A stretch of 64,000 nt of DNA from Lachnospiraceae bacterium. GTDB lineage: Bacteria; Bacillota; Clostridia; Lachnospirales; Lachnospiraceae. The translations under genes were made by a program, and so were the position numbers. The notes below the pieces were generated by a model. That model was not told where the DNA came from. It saw only the letters and a list, made by a program, of their open reading frames with translations, and did no database searches. The DNA lies in the NCBI GenBank assembly GCA_022793065.1, contig JAAWCE010000017.1:23208-87207 (forward strand), written 5' to 3'. Below are positions 53,702 through 62,466 of this stretch, one piece after another; positions within the stretch are counted from its first letter, which is position 1, and each line of letters opens with the position of its first letter.

Positions 53702-55267
53702 TTATGGGAGAAACGTCCGATACAATTCCGCCTGATCTGCAAGGCAGTTTTTACTGCTGGAAGCCCCTGCGGTAACGCACAGATAAGTTTTGCCATCGTT
53801 TCCCACACTGAAGCTGGCGGCACAGTTGCCCGACTGTCCCACATAACCTGTCTTGGCACAAAGTACTTCTCCGTGCGTATCCATATCTTCTATCCGGCGC
53901 AGGAACATATTGGACACCCGTAATCCTTCCGGATGCTGTTCCGTGAAAGATGTGGTATAAATGTGCATGGATAACACATCCTTGCAAAATTCATTGTCCA
54001 CTGCAGCCTTAAGAATCCTTGCAATATCATAAGCAGTACTATAGTGATCTTCATCATATAATCCCACACAATTCGTAAAATGCGTTGTTTCACCCAATCC
54101 CATTTCTTCCAGCTTATTGTTCATCAGCGCAACAAAAGCTTCCTGAGAACCGGCCACATATTCGGCAAGAGCCACTGCGGAATCCGCCCCCGAAGGCAGA
54201 ATTGTCCCATAGAAAAGATCCCTTATGGTCACTGTTTCTCCCAAACTATATCCTGTGACACTACAATCGTTTATATAACAATAATCCGTAATATCAACGG
54301 TAATCGTTACTGTTTCCTCCAAATCAGCTTCCTGAAGATGTTCCGCCGCAACCAGAACCGTCAATATTTTAGTCATAGACGCCGGATTCATCCGTTCCAT
54401 TGCATCTTTGCCCGCTAAAATAGTTCCTTCCTCCACGTCAATCATCACACCATACAAACTGGATATATTACTGTCAAAGTCTACGGTATTTTCGGTACTG
54501 TGCGCCGTAAACAACGCCTGACTGCCTGAGGACATTCCCAATGCAGGTATTGCTTCCCCTTCATGTCCTTCTCCATCCGAACCCCCATGGGCTCCATTTC
54601 CCCCTTCACCGTCTTCCTCCGACATACTGCCGTCTCCGGACATTCCACCGATAGAGCTGTCCCACTCTGCGGGCATATCATCCCCCTCCGGCAAATCGCC
54701 TCCTCCCAGTACACTACCTTCCTCCGACATACTGCCGTCTCCGAACATTCCACCCCTGACAGGTACACCGCTGTCTGCAAACACAATGTCATTTCCATGG
54801 ATACCATACTTCACAGGTACATTGCTGACTGCAAATTTACCATTCTCCATGGGCACGCTGCTATCTTCGGACAAGCTTCCCCCCACAGGCACACCGCCAT
54901 CTCCAATCATGCCCCCCATCACAATTTGATTGGCGCCCACAGCCATAACTTTTTCGGCTGCCCCACGCCTGAGAAACTCTTTCCTCACAGCAAAATCAGT
55001 GTTTTCCAACTGTCCCGGAACAGAGTCCGATTCTCTATCCGTCAAGGCGGGAAATGCCCCTTGCCCCTGTTCCGCCTGTTGTTCTTCCACAGGCGTTTCA
55101 TTTATCAGCGCCGCGCCTCTCAGCCCTAAGAAACAGCCCCCAAATCCCGCGGTCATTGCAATCGTAATCCCTATACATTTTCGCAAACGTTCCACACGCC
55201 GCTTTTCTTTCTTCATTTGCTCAATCCGCAGTCTGCGGCGAGCCTGACGTTCTTCCTCCGTCTCCAT
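53702..55267 (-). CDS. D-alanyl-D-alanine carboxypeptidase family protein (peptidase S11)
   Basis: 521 residues. A basic cytoplasmic start and one membrane helix (about 31-53) lead to a long Gly/Asp/Ser/Met-rich linker (about 110-265) with repeated GGM-x-GDGSMSEE units. The C-terminal penicillin-binding domain has the three active-site motifs: S-x-x-K in PASMTKIL, S-G-A-D in LPSGADSAVAL (S-x-N position), and K-T-G in CAKTGYVGQSG. It trims pentapeptides of peptidoglycan outside the membrane. The linker is much longer than in DacA or DacF and places the enzyme away from the membrane. Confidence 0.88.
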   Translation of the reverse strand: METEEERQARRRLRIEQMKKEKRRVERLRKCIGITIAMTAGFGGCFLGLRGAALINETPVEEQQAEQGQGAFPALTDRESDSVPGQLENTDFAVRKEFLRRGAAEKVMAVGANQIVMGGMIGDGGVPVGGSLSEDSSVPMENGKFAVSNVPVKYGIHGNDIVFADSGVPVRGGMFGDGSMSEEGSVLGGGDLPEGDDMPAEWDSSIGGMSGDGSMSEEDGEGGNGAHGGSDGEGHEGEAIPALGMSSGSQALFTAHSTENTVDFDSNISSLYGVMIDVEEGTILAGKDAMERMNPASMTKILTVLVAAEHLQEADLEETVTITVDITDYCYINDCSVTGYSLGETVTIRDLFYGTILPSGADSAVALAEYVAGSQEAFVALMNNKLEEMGLGETTHFTNCVGLYDEDHYSTAYDIARILKAAVDNEFCKDVLSMHIYTTSFTEQHPEGLRVSNMFLRRIEDMDTHGEVLCAKTGYVGQSGNCAASFSVGNDGKTYLCVTAGASSSKNCLADQAELYRTFLP

Positions 55268-55284
55268 CTATCTCAAATTTCCTT

Positions 55285-56754
55285 TCATCCTTTTAAATAA
55301 TTTCTCACGTTTTCCTCTACTTTACGGGACAATTTCCAATAACTGTCCTTCTCCTTTTCATCCAATCCCCGAAGCAATCTTTCATCAAAATCCTTTTCTG
55401 TCAGCTCCAGATCGCGAAGTACCGAATCAGCCGCGGGCAGCAACACATAATGTCTTCTTGTCCGCAACTGTGCCAAATTCCTTCTGCGTTCTGTCTGATC
55501 CGGCAATTGCCCTTTCTCTTCCAGGCACAAATTTCCTATATCCGCCGATGATTCCCTGCCGCCCGGACGCAGTCCTACCCTGGCTATGGATAACTCTCTG
55601 CGCGGGGCAGAGGGATCCTTCTGTGCGCTCACCCGTCTTACCATCTGGCGCTTTTCCAACTTTTGTACCACACCGCTTAATTTCCTTACAGATATTCCCG
55701 TCAAATCTGACAACTGCTTTAAATCATGAATTATCATCCCCTGATTCAAATATAACAATACCTGAACCTCTTCTAAAGTCATATCATGTTTCACAGCGGC
55801 AGTCTTGCAATATCTTTCCCACATTTTACGATAACGATAATAATGCAGCGCTATACTGTCGCCCTCCAACGCCTGCTGCATCACTGCTGTAAGACGTTCC
55901 TGCCCCAGCTTCCGGCTCCCCGGAAGAAATACAGGCGGCACAAATCCGTCTTTTGCATAAGTCAAAAGAAAGCGATATACCTGAAAACGAATTTCTTCGT
56001 AACTCTTTTCATCATAAACTTCTTTAAAAAACTGCTGGTAATACTCAAATACATTCAACTTCATGCGAATGGTATTGTTAATATGAATACTTTGGCTGTT
56101 CACAAGACTGCCTTTTGTCTTTACATAATAATAGACCGGCGCCCGCAGTACATAAATCCAACCACAATGTCTGAGATACTCCAGATTAAAAATAAAATCC
56201 TCACACCAACTGATATTTGCATCCATCCGAATCCGATGCTTCTCTATAATTTCCCTTCGATACAGCTTATTCCATAATACCCCATAATAAAAATCTGCCG
56301 GGTTTTCCATCATGTACCCTGCAAATTCCTCTCTTGTAAGCAATTCTTCCTTCTCAATATCTCCTTTATGGGAAATAGTATCCCCAATGACGCGATAAAA
56401 ATCCCCAATCACCATATCGCTTTGAGTGCTTTGGGCACTGCGTACAAACAGCCTGACAGCATCCTGTGTCAGCCAATCATCACTGTCCAAAAACTGTATA
56501 AATTCTCCTTTTGCCTGATCCAACGCCTGATTTCTGCTGTCAGAAACCCCGGTATTCTCCTTATGAAGCACCTTGATCCTTCCGTCCTGACCTGCAAACC
56601 TATCACAAATGGCACCTGAATCATCCACGCTTCCGTCATCTGCCAGTATCAATTCATAGTTCGTATACTCCTGTGCCAGAACACTTTTTATACAACGCTC
56701 CAAAAAATCCTGCGCATTATACACAGGCACAATAATTGAAACTAAAGGTTCCAT
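55285..56754 (-). CDS. GT2 glycosyltransferase fused to a MarR-type winged helix
   Basis: 489 residues in one uninterrupted frame. Residues 1-230 are a GT-A family 2 transferase (SIIVPVYNAQDFLERCIKSVLAQEYTNYELILADDGS, nucleotide-sugar D-S-D-D-W near 93). A helical linker of about 90 residues follows. The C-terminal part (about 325-485) reads as a MarR-like regulator: TLEEVQVLLYLNQ, IHDLKQLSDLTGISVRKLSGVVQKLEKRQMVRRV, and a charged wing (AQKDPSAPRRELS), then a final dimerisation-like helix. Sugar transfer in the cytoplasm is expected; the added domain could bind DNA. Such a fusion is unusual. Confidence 0.8.
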   Translation of the reverse strand: MEPLVSIIVPVYNAQDFLERCIKSVLAQEYTNYELILADDGSVDDSGAICDRFAGQDGRIKVLHKENTGVSDSRNQALDQAKGEFIQFLDSDDWLTQDAVRLFVRSAQSTQSDMVIGDFYRVIGDTISHKGDIEKEELLTREEFAGYMMENPADFYYGVLWNKLYRREIIEKHRIRMDANISWCEDFIFNLEYLRHCGWIYVLRAPVYYYVKTKGSLVNSQSIHINNTIRMKLNVFEYYQQFFKEVYDEKSYEEIRFQVYRFLLTYAKDGFVPPVFLPGSRKLGQERLTAVMQQALEGDSIALHYYRYRKMWERYCKTAAVKHDMTLEEVQVLLYLNQGMIIHDLKQLSDLTGISVRKLSGVVQKLEKRQMVRRVSAQKDPSAPRRELSIARVGLRPGGRESSADIGNLCLEEKGQLPDQTERRRNLAQLRTRRHYVLLPAADSVLRDLELTEKDFDERLLRGLDEKEKDSYWKLSRKVEENVRNYLKG

Positions 56755-56814
56755 AGTTCAATCACTCCACTCTGGAATCTTCCAAATTCCTTTTACAAAC
56801 ACAACACTGATGGT

Positions 56815-57510
56815 TCAGCCATGTCCACAAATCAACGTGTTGAAATTTTCCCGAAATGCTTCCATTCGCGCTTCAAACTGCCCGTAAAAATCTTCTTCCA
56901 TCACATACGGCTCCAGAAAAAAAGTCTTCAGCAACAGCATATTGATCTGTCTTCCAACCTCCAAATCCATCTCTTCGCCATTTTCTCCCACCGCAGCCTC
57001 CACCTGTTTTAACACTTCGTGCCACTTGCATAGGAAATCATGGTTCCGGTTTCGGTCAGGGATATCAATCCATTTGCTCACTTTCACTTTGGAACGATTG
57101 GATGCCTTACATTCCCCTGCCTGCAGAAAATATCTGAAATCTCCATCCTCGTAAAAACGTCCCAAAGGAAATAACCTGCAGACACCAGGACGATTCTCAT
57201 GGATGCCGCACCGGCCTTCTTCGCTCAGAAACGTGCACTTTTCCTGCTCCCCAACCATTTTCAGATTTGGAAGAATGGCCCCGTCAACCACATTTAACTC
57301 CACCGCATCATTTTCAATCAAATAAAAAAGCGGCTTTTTCATTCCCTTTTGAAACCGATATATATCATATGGATCCAGTATGACAGAAGTGCCCATTCCC
57401 GCACAACAGGCCGCGCATCCCTTACATCCGTGACAATCTGCCTTAACCATATCATTTTCGCCATACAAACGTCCGTCAGAAATCTCCTCCAGACTCACAT
57501 TACGCTTCAT
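56815..57510 (-). CDS. YkgJ-type zinc/iron-binding Cys-cluster protein
   Basis: 231 residues. The cysteine pattern C-x2-C-x2-C-x2-C-C (ADCHGCKGCAACCAGM, about 25-38) is followed by C-T-F-L, GRCGIHENRPGVCRLFPLG and a later C, the usual layout of the YkgJ family (formerly UPF0153). These proteins are thought to bind Zn or an Fe-S cluster; the function is unknown. It is soluble, with a helical C-terminus. It lies between the GH43 and GT2-MarR genes on the same strand. Confidence 0.85.
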   Translation of the reverse strand: MKRNVSLEEISDGRLYGENDMVKADCHGCKGCAACCAGMGTSVILDPYDIYRFQKGMKKPLFYLIENDAVELNVVDGAILPNLKMVGEQEKCTFLSEEGRCGIHENRPGVCRLFPLGRFYEDGDFRYFLQAGECKASNRSKVKVSKWIDIPDRNRNHDFLCKWHEVLKQVEAAVGENGEEMDLEVGRQINMLLLKTFFLEPYVMEEDFYGQFEARMEAFRENFNTLICGHG

Positions 57511-57571
57511 ACGCTTCCCCTCAATATTTGAAAAGTATTTTTAAACTTTTCCAGTCCAATACATTCCGGTC

Positions 57572-58492
57572 TTATACTTCTTCTCCGCCAAAGGCCTTCT
57601 GCAGACGCTTATATTCTTCTTCCGTTACGGACATAATCCCTCCATGACGCTTTGCCGCAGCCCCCATATGAAATTCCCCCTCCTCAAGAATTCTGAATTC
57701 TCCCGACGCCAAATTCTCCGTAATCAGCGGCAGATAGCCTTTGTGCGCCGCAAATCTGTCCACAATCAGACACCAGCCCTGTCTGTCATGAAAGGGAAAA
57801 ATCTCAGGTCCTTCCACGCCATACAAATTGTCCAGCGTTTCGGATTTGACTTCATGAAATCCATCAGGACACAATGTTTTACTAAAATCCACACATATAT
57901 TTTTAGTGGTTTCATCTTTGGTATACCGATAATATCCTTCTTCCACATGAATAATCGTACTGTCTATGACATGATTTTCTTTTTCCAGGAACAGAAAGGG
58001 TTCCGTAAATTCCCTGAAATCTTTGGTATATGCGGCGTATATTTTCTGCTTTTTCTCTACCATGGACGCCCAAAATACCAGAATTGCATCTTTTGCTTCA
58101 TCATAAATGGCTTCCGGTGCCCATACGCAGCCTGCCCCGGCTGCCCCCACGGTATGGGCCACAGGGCCTTTCCATTCTGCCAAATCTTCCGATTCCCATA
58201 CCAGCATGTCCCTGCTTCCCGCGTACTGCGCTGTATCCCATCCTTTCCCCGCCTCAATGCGAAGATCCGTAGCAATTAAATAATACTTGGCTTTACCATC
58301 CCCGCCCTCCCAGGGGGAACGAATCAAAAAAGGGTCCCTGGCGCCCTTTTCTCCAATCTCACTGCGCAAAACAGGCTTTCCTCCATTTAAATCCTGCCAA
58401 TGCAATCCGTCACGGCTCAGAGAGAAATAAATCTGCTCCCCATCCTTCTGTTCTCCTATAAAATGCGCAAACAAATAACCTGTATATGACAT
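57572..58492 (-). CDS. Glycoside hydrolase family 43-like enzyme
   Basis: 306 residues without a signal peptide, so cytoplasmic. The five-bladed propeller is suggested by repeated strand patterns: YLFAHFIGEQ, YFSLSRDGLHWQDL, ARDPFLIRSPW (D in R-D-P), the V-W-A-P-E-A-I-Y-D motif, and the E of YGVEGPEIFPF. These are the positions of the catalytic Asp/Asp/Glu set in GH43. It probably cleaves arabinose- or xylose-containing oligosaccharides. The blade W-A-P-E is well kept, but the first catalytic Asp is not obvious in the opening YTGYLFAHF strand. Confidence 0.78.
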   Translation of the reverse strand: MSYTGYLFAHFIGEQKDGEQIYFSLSRDGLHWQDLNGGKPVLRSEIGEKGARDPFLIRSPWEGGDGKAKYYLIATDLRIEAGKGWDTAQYAGSRDMLVWESEDLAEWKGPVAHTVGAAGAGCVWAPEAIYDEAKDAILVFWASMVEKKQKIYAAYTKDFREFTEPFLFLEKENHVIDSTIIHVEEGYYRYTKDETTKNICVDFSKTLCPDGFHEVKSETLDNLYGVEGPEIFPFHDRQGWCLIVDRFAAHKGYLPLITENLASGEFRILEEGEFHMGAAAKRHGGIMSVTEEEYKRLQKAFGGEEV

Positions 58493-58607
58493 GCCCTTTC
58501 CTCCGCTTTTGCCTCTTGCAGTCTGAATCTCGTTTTTACAATACGCTTTGCAGTCTATTCACAACGCTTTTATCTTCTTTTCCAACCCACTGCCATTTCT
58601 TCTCAAA

Positions 58608-60263
58608 TTACTTATCCTGACTTTCTAACATATCCCACAAATCTATCATCTGTCTGGCAAAACTCAGTTCCTTCCCCGTCCAGCCATATAAAATACAAGT
58701 GCGATATCCATACTCAGGAATACAGACATTATTGTAACCCGCCGTCTGAATGGAAAACACATTGACTTTTGGATTCACCTTACACCTGTACTCCAAAATC
58801 AAATCATAGACATTAAGATATCTTCCTCTTCCCGGCGCGCCAAAATTACAGCTAAATCCCTTTTTATCGTATTCCTCAAATTGATCCTGCGTACCATACA
58901 ATCCCCCATGTCCCGCCTGTTGATCGGAATATATAAAAATCTGGTCCCAATGCTCCTTCTTCCCTATGGCATGATAAAAGAACTCCCAGATACCGCCCTC
59001 TGTATTTCCGCCCACATCATTCTTCCCATTCTCAGAAATCTTACGGGTCTGCTGCAGAATATTTCCCCTGCCGGAAACCGGAAATACCTTCAGCTTATCT
59101 CCAAATTTACCCACATAACCCTCTTCAGACGCAGCCGCTGCAATCACGGAAGAAAGATTGTCAATCTCTGCAACCCACACCGTACCATATTCAGAAGGAA
59201 TGGCTCCCCAGGCCGACCCGGAATTATCTGACAGACACATGGTCTTTCCACGGAATTGCATCATGTTATCCATGCTCAAATCCACACATTCCTCCAAAGC
59301 GTCCAAGATCTGAGGTCTGTGGGCACAATTCCTATCATTTTCCAACGCCTTATACGCGCCGTAATAGCGGAACGGAAACTGCTTTCCCTGACTGACCCCG
59401 CCTTTCAGCCGGGCTAAATATTCCATACAAAACGCTTTGTCCTCATTTTCTGTGAAAACACCCCTAAGATTCCGCAGAAGCGCCATATGCCCCATGGAAA
59501 TCTGATAAAAAATATCTTTCCAGCACATACCTTCCGAACGCAGATTTTCCCATGTCTTCTTCTGGGGCGGAAGCGCAATTGCACCCGTTTTCATATACTC
59601 GTCAATCACAGCAGAATGAGCATGTGTAATACGCACCGCATCCCGCAAACCGATTTCCGCATTTTTGTATTTGGCAGCCTCATAGGCGTCCAGACTTCCA
59701 ATCTTTCTGGCAAGTGTACGTTTTAAGATGCTGGGCATCTTACTTTTCCCCCCATTACAGTACAAAAAATAAGCCATTTGCGACAGGGCGTCATCTCCCC
59801 TGCTCATGACTTGACGCTGATATGCGTCAAAAAGCCCCGGATGATTTCTGGTAAACTCTTTTCTGCCCGGATGTATGGCCGCTCTTACCATAATGACCTG
59901 GGGATTCAGACGCATATAAAATTCCTGCCTCAGCCTGACCGCCCATTGCAGCGTACCGTCAAAATCCACATTCAGAGCCTGGTCTATGGTTTCTTCCATA
60001 ATCTCCGCGGTAGTGCGTCCCTCCCAGGCATCCGCGAAAAACAACTGCCCTTTCAAAAGAGTGCAGCTTCTATACTTCGCATCCTGGGTTCTGCCGCCCA
60101 ACCCTCTCCTATAATAGGAAGGCTCACCTAAAATTGAGGATGCCGTAATCATTTTTAAGGTATCCATAGGGTTTATGCAAAAAGATTCGCCCCCCATAAA
60201 ATTTGTTACCGTTTCCGTCTTCCCCGATGCCCTGAGAATATCCTTAAACCGACTCAATTTCAT
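58608..60263 (-). CDS. TROVE-domain protein, bacterial Ro60 ortholog (Rsr-like)
   Basis: 551 residues. The HEAT-repeat ring (about 15-330) contains the TROVE hallmarks: N-x-x-G-G-E at the start (TNFMGGESF), the YYRRGLGGRTQDAKYR insert, LRQEFYMRLNPQVIMVRAAIHPGRKEF, and LPPQKKTWENL. The C-terminal vWA domain (about 340-545) has a modified MIDAS start, C-L-S-D-N-S-G-S-A, and IFIYSDQQAGHGGLYG. Ro60 proteins bind misfolded RNAs in the ring and Y RNAs on its outer face; in bacteria they work with exonucleases in RNA decay or maturation. A Y RNA gene lies just upstream on the same strand. Confidence 0.93.
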   Translation of the reverse strand: MKLSRFKDILRASGKTETVTNFMGGESFCINPMDTLKMITASSILGEPSYYRRGLGGRTQDAKYRSCTLLKGQLFFADAWEGRTTAEIMEETIDQALNVDFDGTLQWAVRLRQEFYMRLNPQVIMVRAAIHPGRKEFTRNHPGLFDAYQRQVMSRGDDALSQMAYFLYCNGGKSKMPSILKRTLARKIGSLDAYEAAKYKNAEIGLRDAVRITHAHSAVIDEYMKTGAIALPPQKKTWENLRSEGMCWKDIFYQISMGHMALLRNLRGVFTENEDKAFCMEYLARLKGGVSQGKQFPFRYYGAYKALENDRNCAHRPQILDALEECVDLSMDNMMQFRGKTMCLSDNSGSAWGAIPSEYGTVWVAEIDNLSSVIAAAASEEGYVGKFGDKLKVFPVSGRGNILQQTRKISENGKNDVGGNTEGGIWEFFYHAIGKKEHWDQIFIYSDQQAGHGGLYGTQDQFEEYDKKGFSCNFGAPGRGRYLNVYDLILEYRCKVNPKVNVFSIQTAGYNNVCIPEYGYRTCILYGWTGKELSFARQMIDLWDMLESQDK

Positions 60264-60310
60264 ACCTCCATTTAAAGTTCCGTCTCTGCACTACAGCGCC
60301 CCTTTAGGGG

Positions 60311-60355
60311 AAGAAAATTTCATCTGCAAAGTTTGCAGCTAAAATTTCCTTCCGG
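60311..60355 (-). other. Long imperfect hairpin in the Ro60 gene leader
   Basis: The arms GGAAG ... CTTCC enclose AAATTT, CTGCAAA and their complements, giving an almost continuous 45-nt hairpin, with a second small hairpin (CCCC-TTTA-GGGG) next to it. It lies 48 nt before the Ro60 start and would be in the 5' leader if transcription reads through from the Y RNA. It could be a processing signal, a weak terminator or a mobile repeat. Confidence 0.5.
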
Positions 60356-60482
60356 GCGCCTTCGTTCTGAGACTGTTTTTTAAATTTCTCTTGACATTTC
60401 TTTGCTGGATTTTTTATAGTCGCTGCGCCGCAGCTCTAAATCTCCCCATTCCACAGCACAAGCACACTCCAAATTACGTTAT

Positions 60483-60657
60483 AAAAAACACCCCGAGAAA
60501 GGAAGCTGCAAACATATAATGCCTGCAGCCTCAGCGGAAACGGTGTTACCATGCCTTTACCATTTTGGCCACTGCCGCACGCGGCAGATGGGAGTCGAAC
60601 CCATAAATATGCGATCCCTTAATCGAAGTAACCGTTTCCTACGCATCGGGGTGCACT
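60483..60657 (-). ncRNA. yrlA: Bacterial Y RNA (YrlA-like) with a circularly permuted tRNA module
   Basis: The minus-strand transcript starts near 60657 and ends in a run of six Ts (60488-60483). Outer stem: CACCCCGA (60653-60646) with TCGGGGTG (60496-60489). Inner stem: GGAAACGG (60640-60633 region) with CCGTTTCC (60543-60536 region), next to bulges as in Ro-binding helices. The distal part is a tRNA in permuted order: T arm ATGGG-TTCGACT-CCCAT (canonical T loop), a closed acceptor-like hairpin CTGCCG-CGTG-CGGCAG, then T8-like base and a D arm with the ATGGTA loop. This order is the signature of YrlA RNAs. It lies directly upstream of the Ro60 gene. Confidence 0.9.
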
Positions 60658-60663
60658 ATCTAT

Positions 60664-60692
60664 ATTATCTCCTGTATATCCCCCTTTGTCAA
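60664..60692 (-). promoter_or_regulatory. Promoter of the Y RNA
   Basis: TTGACA (60692-60687) and GATAAT (60669-60664) are 17 nt apart on the minus strand and place the RNA start at about 60657, just before the outer stem. Confidence 0.85.
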
Positions 60693-60710
60693 TCTTTTTT
60701 CTTCAAAATA

Positions 60711-60739
60711 TTGACCTGCCATATGCAAACTGATATAAT
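60711..60739 (+). promoter_or_regulatory. Promoter of the GT39-type transferase gene
   Basis: TTGACC (60711-60716), 17 nt, TATAAT (60734-60739). Its -35 is only 18 bp from the -35 of the divergent Y RNA promoter, so factors bound there could affect both. Confidence 0.8.
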
Positions 60740-60776
60740 CATTCTAATTCACATTTTGATTGAAAGGATTACATTT

Positions 60777-62378
60777 ATGGCAGATACATCAAAACATACT
60801 TCCCGTTTTGGAGATCGTTTGAATTCCATATCTCCTTCTACGGTTTCCCGTACCCTCTTTTTTCTCTTTATGTTTATGGGCATTATGGCCCGCATCTGGC
60901 AATTTGGTATTGTGCCGGGTGACATTCATCAAGATGAGGCTTTTGCCGGTTACGAAGCCTATTCTCTGCTGCATTACGGCATGGATTCGGCCGGTTATCG
61001 TTTTCCGGTCTATCTCACAGTTTGGGGCAGTGGAATGAGCGCCCTGAACTCCTATCTGATGATTCCCTTTATGGCTCTGTTTGGTCCTCAAATATGGGTC
61101 ATAAGACTACCTCAGGTCATTGTGGGATGTCTGACATTATTGGTAACATATCTGACTGTAAAACGACTGACAAATAAAACTGCCGCCCTCTGCGCTCTTT
61201 TTCTCTTGGCCATTTCCCCGTGGCATATCGCCCTGTCCCGCTGGGGCCTGGACGCCAACCTGGCGCCGGGGTTCCTTATGTTTGGTTTCTACTTTTTTCT
61301 GCGGGGCATGGACAAGTCCAAATATCTGATGCTTTCGGGATTGATGTATGGATTATCACTGTATTGTTATGCTACCATATGGCCCATGGTGCCCTTGATT
61401 ATTATACTTGAGTTCGGCTATGGTCTCCTGTCAAAAAAAATCCGTTTTGATAAATACTTCATTATCTCTGCTTTTATTTTGGCAGTATTCGCATTGCCCT
61501 TAATGCTCTTTTTATTGGTAAACATGGGATTGATAGAAGAAATTCGTCTTCCTTTCCTCTCCATTCCAAAGCTTGTACAGATGAGAGGTTCTGAAATTTC
61601 CCTGGACCGTATCCCTGAAAAGCTGACCAGACTATGGCATGTGATGAAAGTACAGAGTGACGGAATTCCGGCAAACGGTACGGAACAATTCGGCATTTAC
61701 CATATGGGAACACTATCCTTTTTTATGTTGGGACTTTTCTATTGCGTAAAGACCACTTTGACACACTGGTATAAAAAAGAATTTTCCAATGAATTTTTCC
61801 TGTTAGTGCAAGTGGGCACGGGCCTGATCCAGGGCGCACTGATTTATACCAACATTCACCGAAGCAATATGTTATTCATTCCTATGATCATCATTGCTGC
61901 AATCGGAATCTATTATTTATGCAGCTTGATTGACCTGCGCTATTTGGCATTGCTGGCAGTATTCTATCTGGTGTTGTTTGCGGGATTTGAACGTTATTAC
62001 TTTACAGACTTTCGTGACTTAATGGATTATTACTTCTGCCGCGGCTTAAAAGATGCCGTAACGGAAGCCGTGTCTTATGAAGGCACCATATATTACAGCC
62101 GCGGACAGGAACATTCCCGCATACTGTTCCTCTCCCAGGAGCCGGTGACAGAATTTATTGATACTGTAGAATATTTCAATTATCCCTCTCCTTACTTGGT
62201 TGCCAAATCTTTCGGACGCTTTTGCTCCGAATTCGACGCGGCTGCGCCTGACAAAAATGCAATCTATCTCTTAAGCCAGGATGTAGATCTGTCAGCCTTT
62301 GAACAACAGGGCTTTATCCTGCATACCCACGGTTATTATACAGTCGCTTACCATCCTGAAAATGTCAGCAATCCCTAA
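60777..62378 (+). CDS. GT39/ArnT-like membrane glycosyltransferase
   Basis: 533 residues from ATG 60777, which has AAAGG 9 nt upstream and a promoter just before; the longer frame runs through the Y RNA and is false. About 11 membrane helices. The first extracellular loop carries the acidic pair of this GT-C class: HQDEAFAGYEAYSL (D-E), typical of dolichyl-phosphate-mannose-type and ArnT-type transferases. LSRWGLDANLAPG and the C-terminal soluble part (TEFIDTVEYFNYPSPYLVAKSF) also fit. It transfers a sugar from a lipid carrier to an unknown acceptor outside the membrane. Confidence 0.85.
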   Translation: MADTSKHTSRFGDRLNSISPSTVSRTLFFLFMFMGIMARIWQFGIVPGDIHQDEAFAGYEAYSLLHYGMDSAGYRFPVYLTVWGSGMSALNSYLMIPFMALFGPQIWVIRLPQVIVGCLTLLVTYLTVKRLTNKTAALCALFLLAISPWHIALSRWGLDANLAPGFLMFGFYFFLRGMDKSKYLMLSGLMYGLSLYCYATIWPMVPLIIILEFGYGLLSKKIRFDKYFIISAFILAVFALPLMLFLLVNMGLIEEIRLPFLSIPKLVQMRGSEISLDRIPEKLTRLWHVMKVQSDGIPANGTEQFGIYHMGTLSFFMLGLFYCVKTTLTHWYKKEFSNEFFLLVQVGTGLIQGALIYTNIHRSNMLFIPMIIIAAIGIYYLCSLIDLRYLALLAVFYLVLFAGFERYYFTDFRDLMDYYFCRGLKDAVTEAVSYEGTIYYSRGQEHSRILFLSQEPVTEFIDTVEYFNYPSPYLVAKSFGRFCSEFDAAAPDKNAIYLLSQDVDLSAFEQQGFILHTHGYYTVAYHPENVSNP

Positions 62379-62438
62379 CGGGAAACAAAAACCTTTGTAA
62401 ATAAAACAATTTCTGCGTGCCAAAAAGAAATATCATAA

Positions 62439-62462
62439 AAGGGACCTGACACCAGGTCCCTT
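62439..62462. terminator. Bidirectional terminator
   Basis: A perfect 10-bp stem (62439-62448 with 62453-62462) with a 4-nt loop stands between the convergent GT39 and membrane-protein genes. Confidence 0.85.
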
Positions 62463-62466
62463 CTTA

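Noticed and set aside
60540..60660. An ordinary or degenerate tRNA gene
   Set aside because: T-arm and D-arm elements are present but in permuted order, with a closed acceptor hairpin and no anticodon arm in the normal place; the outer stem and T-run make it a Y RNA.
60519..60776. N-terminal extension of the GT39 gene through the Y RNA region
   Set aside because: The extension has no ribosome site and covers the promoter; ATG 60777 has a good site after a TTGACC-17-TATAAT promoter.
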